Origin: Streptomyces novaecaesareae
GTDB lineage: Bacteria > Actinomycetota > Actinomycetes > Streptomycetales > Streptomycetaceae
Reading direction: 5' to 3'
NCBI RefSeq assembly: GCF_000716875.1
Contig: NZ_JNWQ01000011.1
Location: forward strand, 1-64,000
DNA: 64,000 nucleotides
This document shows positions 62,261 to 64,000 of the stretch, piece after piece. The translations under genes and the position numbers were made by a program. The number at the start of each line of letters is the position of its first letter. Position 1 is the first letter of the stretch. The notes under the pieces are model-generated. The model worked only from the letters and a program-made list of their open reading frames with translations. It was not told the DNA's origin and made no database searches.

Positions 62261-63049
62261 GTGCAAGGCACTGTCACCACACCCGGCGGCTCCGCGGTGG
62301 CCGGGGGCCAGGGCGAGGCGTTCCTGCTCGTCGTGGACGACGAGCCCAACATCCGCGAACTGCTCGCGGCCTCGCTGCGCTTCTCCGGCTTCCGCGTCGC
62401 CTCCGCCGCCAGCGGCACCGAGGCGCTCGACCTGATCGCCGCCGAACGCCCCGACCTGGTCGTGCTCGACGTGATGCTCCCCGACCTCGACGGCTTCACC
62501 GTCGTCGAGAAGCTGCGCGAGCGCACCAGCCGCGGCCAGATAGCCGGGCCGGCCCACGGGCACCCCGGTGACCACCTGCCAGTGCTCTTCCTCACCGCCA
62601 AGGACGGTGTCGGCGACAAGGTGCAGGGCCTCGCCGCCGGCGCGGACGACTACGTCACCAAGCCGTTCAGCCTGGAGGAGCTCATCGCCCGGATCCGCGC
62701 CATCCTGCGCCGGGCCGGCGGGCCCGCCGAGGACGGCCGGCTGGTCGTCGCCGACCTCAGCCTGGACCCGATCGCCCACGAGGTCACCCGCGGCGGCACC
62801 CCGGTCGCGCTCTCCCCGACCGAGTTCAAGCTGCTGCACTACCTGATGGCCAACGTCGGCCGGGTCGTGTCCAAGGCGCAGATCCTCGACCACGTCTGGG
62901 CCTACGACTTCGGCGGCGACCTCTCCATCGTCGAGTCGTACATCTCCTACCTGCGCCGCAAGCTCGACTCCGGCCCGGCGCACGGCCCCAAGCTGATCCA
63001 CACCGTGCGCGGCATCGGCTACGCGCTGCGCCGCCCCCCGCAGGGCTGA
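62261..63049 (+). CDS. OmpR family response regulator
   Basis: A 262-aa response regulator: receiver (about 18-150) with phosphoacceptor Asp in VVLDVMLPD and Lys in YVTKPFSLEEL, and a winged-helix effector (about 160-260, SPTEFKLLHYLMANVGRVVS). A loop of about 14 residues (SRGQIAGPAHGHPG) enlarges the receiver. Start at GTG 62261 (AGGAGG ten bases upstream); ATG 62222 has no site. It pairs with the next gene. Confidence 0.9.
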   Translation: MQGTVTTPGGSAVAGGQGEAFLLVVDDEPNIRELLAASLRFSGFRVASAASGTEALDLIAAERPDLVVLDVMLPDLDGFTVVEKLRERTSRGQIAGPAHGHPGDHLPVLFLTAKDGVGDKVQGLAAGADDYVTKPFSLEELIARIRAILRRAGGPAEDGRLVVADLSLDPIAHEVTRGGTPVALSPTEFKLLHYLMANVGRVVSKAQILDHVWAYDFGGDLSIVESYISYLRRKLDSGPAHGPKLIHTVRGIGYALRRPPQG

Positions 63050-63061
63050 CCGGTCCGGTAC

Positions 63062-64000
63062 GTGTTCGCCCGGTTCACCTCACGGCTGTCGCTGCGCGTC
63101 CGGCTGCTGGTGCTCGCGCTCGCGCTGGTCACCACCGGCCTCGTGGTCAGCGACACCTTCGTCCTCGGCACCGTCCGGGGCCAGCTGGTCGAGCAGTTGG
63201 ACGAGCAGCTCCAGCGGTACGGGCTGCCGCTGTCCCGCAAGCCCCCGGTCCAGGTGGCCACGCCGAACGTCGGCAAGCCCGCCGTCACCACCGGCCGGCG
63301 GGTCGGACTGCCCAGCCAGTACCTGGTGCAGTACCTGTCCGCGGACGGCAAGGTCCAGGCGGTCATGCGCCAGCCCGTCTCCGACAGCGACCCGGCCCCC
63401 CAGCTGGTCGGCCTCGACCCGACCCGCACCGCCCCCGACGTCCCCTTCGACCTGCCCGACCAGCGCGGCCACCACAGCTGGCGAGTGCTCGTACTGCCGC
63501 TCCAGGCGCCCCGCGGGCAGGCCGTCGGCCCCAGCGCGTACGCCGCGCCCGCGGTCACCCCGACCTACGTCATGGTCGCCGTCTCCCGCGAGGACATCGA
63601 CGCGACCCTCGTCAAGCTGAACACCTCCTTCCTCGCCATCGGCGGCGCCGTCCTGGTGCTGAGCGCCGCGCTCGGCTTCTTCGCCGTACGGGCCGGGCTG
63701 CGGCCGCTGCGGCGGATCGAGGCGGGCGCCGCCCGGATCGCGGACGGCGAACTCTCCCACCGGATGCCGGAACTCTCCCGGGGTACCGAGGTCGGGCGGC
63801 TGTCCATCGCCCTCAACGGGATGCTCACCCAGATCGAGGCGGCCTTCGCGGCCCGCGCCGAGTCCGAGGCCCGGATGCGGCGCTTCGTCGCGGACGCCTC
63901 GCACGAACTGCGCACCCCGCTGGCCGGGATCCGCGGCTTCGCCGAGCTGTACCGGATGGGCGCGCTGCCCACCGAGGCGGACGTCAAGCGGACCATGACC
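63062..64000 (+). CDS. Sensor histidine kinase, truncated by the window end
   Basis: The first 313 codons of a kinase, from GTG 63062, 12 bp after the regulator. It has two membrane helices (about 13-34 and 187-209), an extracellular sensor region between them, a HAMP domain (about 210-262) and the phosphoacceptor His281 in FVADASHELRTPLAGIRGF. The C-terminal ATPase lies beyond the window. Its signal is unknown. Confidence 0.88.
   Translation, partial: MFARFTSRLSLRVRLLVLALALVTTGLVVSDTFVLGTVRGQLVEQLDEQLQRYGLPLSRKPPVQVATPNVGKPAVTTGRRVGLPSQYLVQYLSADGKVQAVMRQPVSDSDPAPQLVGLDPTRTAPDVPFDLPDQRGHHSWRVLVLPLQAPRGQAVGPSAYAAPAVTPTYVMVAVSREDIDATLVKLNTSFLAIGGAVLVLSAALGFFAVRAGLRPLRRIEAGAARIADGELSHRMPELSRGTEVGRLSIALNGMLTQIEAAFAARAESEARMRRFVADASHELRTPLAGIRGFAELYRMGALPTEADVKRTMT

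Overview
The window is high-GC DNA (strong G/C preference at third codon positions, many GTG and a few TTG starts) from a filamentous actinomycete, most likely Streptomycetaceae (Streptomyces or Kitasatospora). The reasons are an SsgA-like sporulation protein, an abaA/whiJ-type regulator cluster with a DUF397 partner, a DUF5326 membrane peptide upstream of thiC, LAxTG-type surface anchoring, and numerous secreted proteases and lipoproteins. I saw no tRNA, rRNA or CRISPR array.

Layout. 1-8.5 kb: a SpoU rRNA/tRNA methylase, a VOC plus flavin-binding pair behind a palindromic operator, an XRE-like regulator, a large secreted S53 protease, a CGNR regulator and an FAD monooxygenase. 8.5-18.7 kb: catabolism of phenylacetate and branched-chain keto acids: paaN, a mannosyltransferase-like membrane protein, a TetR regulator, an Lrp/AsnC regulator and an E1-alpha/E1-beta/E2 keto-acid dehydrogenase operon, followed by a flavohaemoglobin-like protein. 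PaaR-like 14-bp operators lie before both paaN and the dehydrogenase operon and suggest joint control. 18.7-25.4 kb: NUDIX, SsgA-like, holin-like membrane protein, cupin, TenA, a secreted DTR-repeat protein, DUF5326 and thiC with its TPP riboswitch.

25.4-32.8 kb is the accessory part. The 3' end of thiC recurs twice downstream as decayed copies, each after one unrelated gene and each followed by its own hairpin. Next come a sortase-anchored ice-binding/collagen-like protein, a 650-bp gene-poor stretch and an intact IS701-family element with a CTAG target duplication. 32.8-45.1 kb: VOC/LysR pair with a strong operator, XRE/FMN-reductase/aldo-keto reductase, membrane and hydrolase genes, a quinol monooxygenase, a PPP-family phosphatase, a LacI regulator and hisC.

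45.1-64 kb: a four-gene MacAB-like efflux operon preceded by paired 11-bp direct repeats; an abaA/whiJ-like module; a GbsR/MarR regulator with an extra DNA-binding domain next to a DUF4097/serine hydrolase pair; a DUF6529/COG4315 lipoprotein pair; tautomerase; LysR; a PCMT-like methyltransferase directly followed by an aspartyl-tRNA synthetase lacking its anticodon-binding domain; two tandem paralogous secreted proteins plus an S1 protease; and an OmpR-type two-component system whose kinase runs off the end.

The observations I would follow first are the triplicated thiC 3' end, the domain-deleted AspRS, the collagen/ice-binding surface protein with the peptide-like ORF beyond it, and the shared PaaR-like sites.
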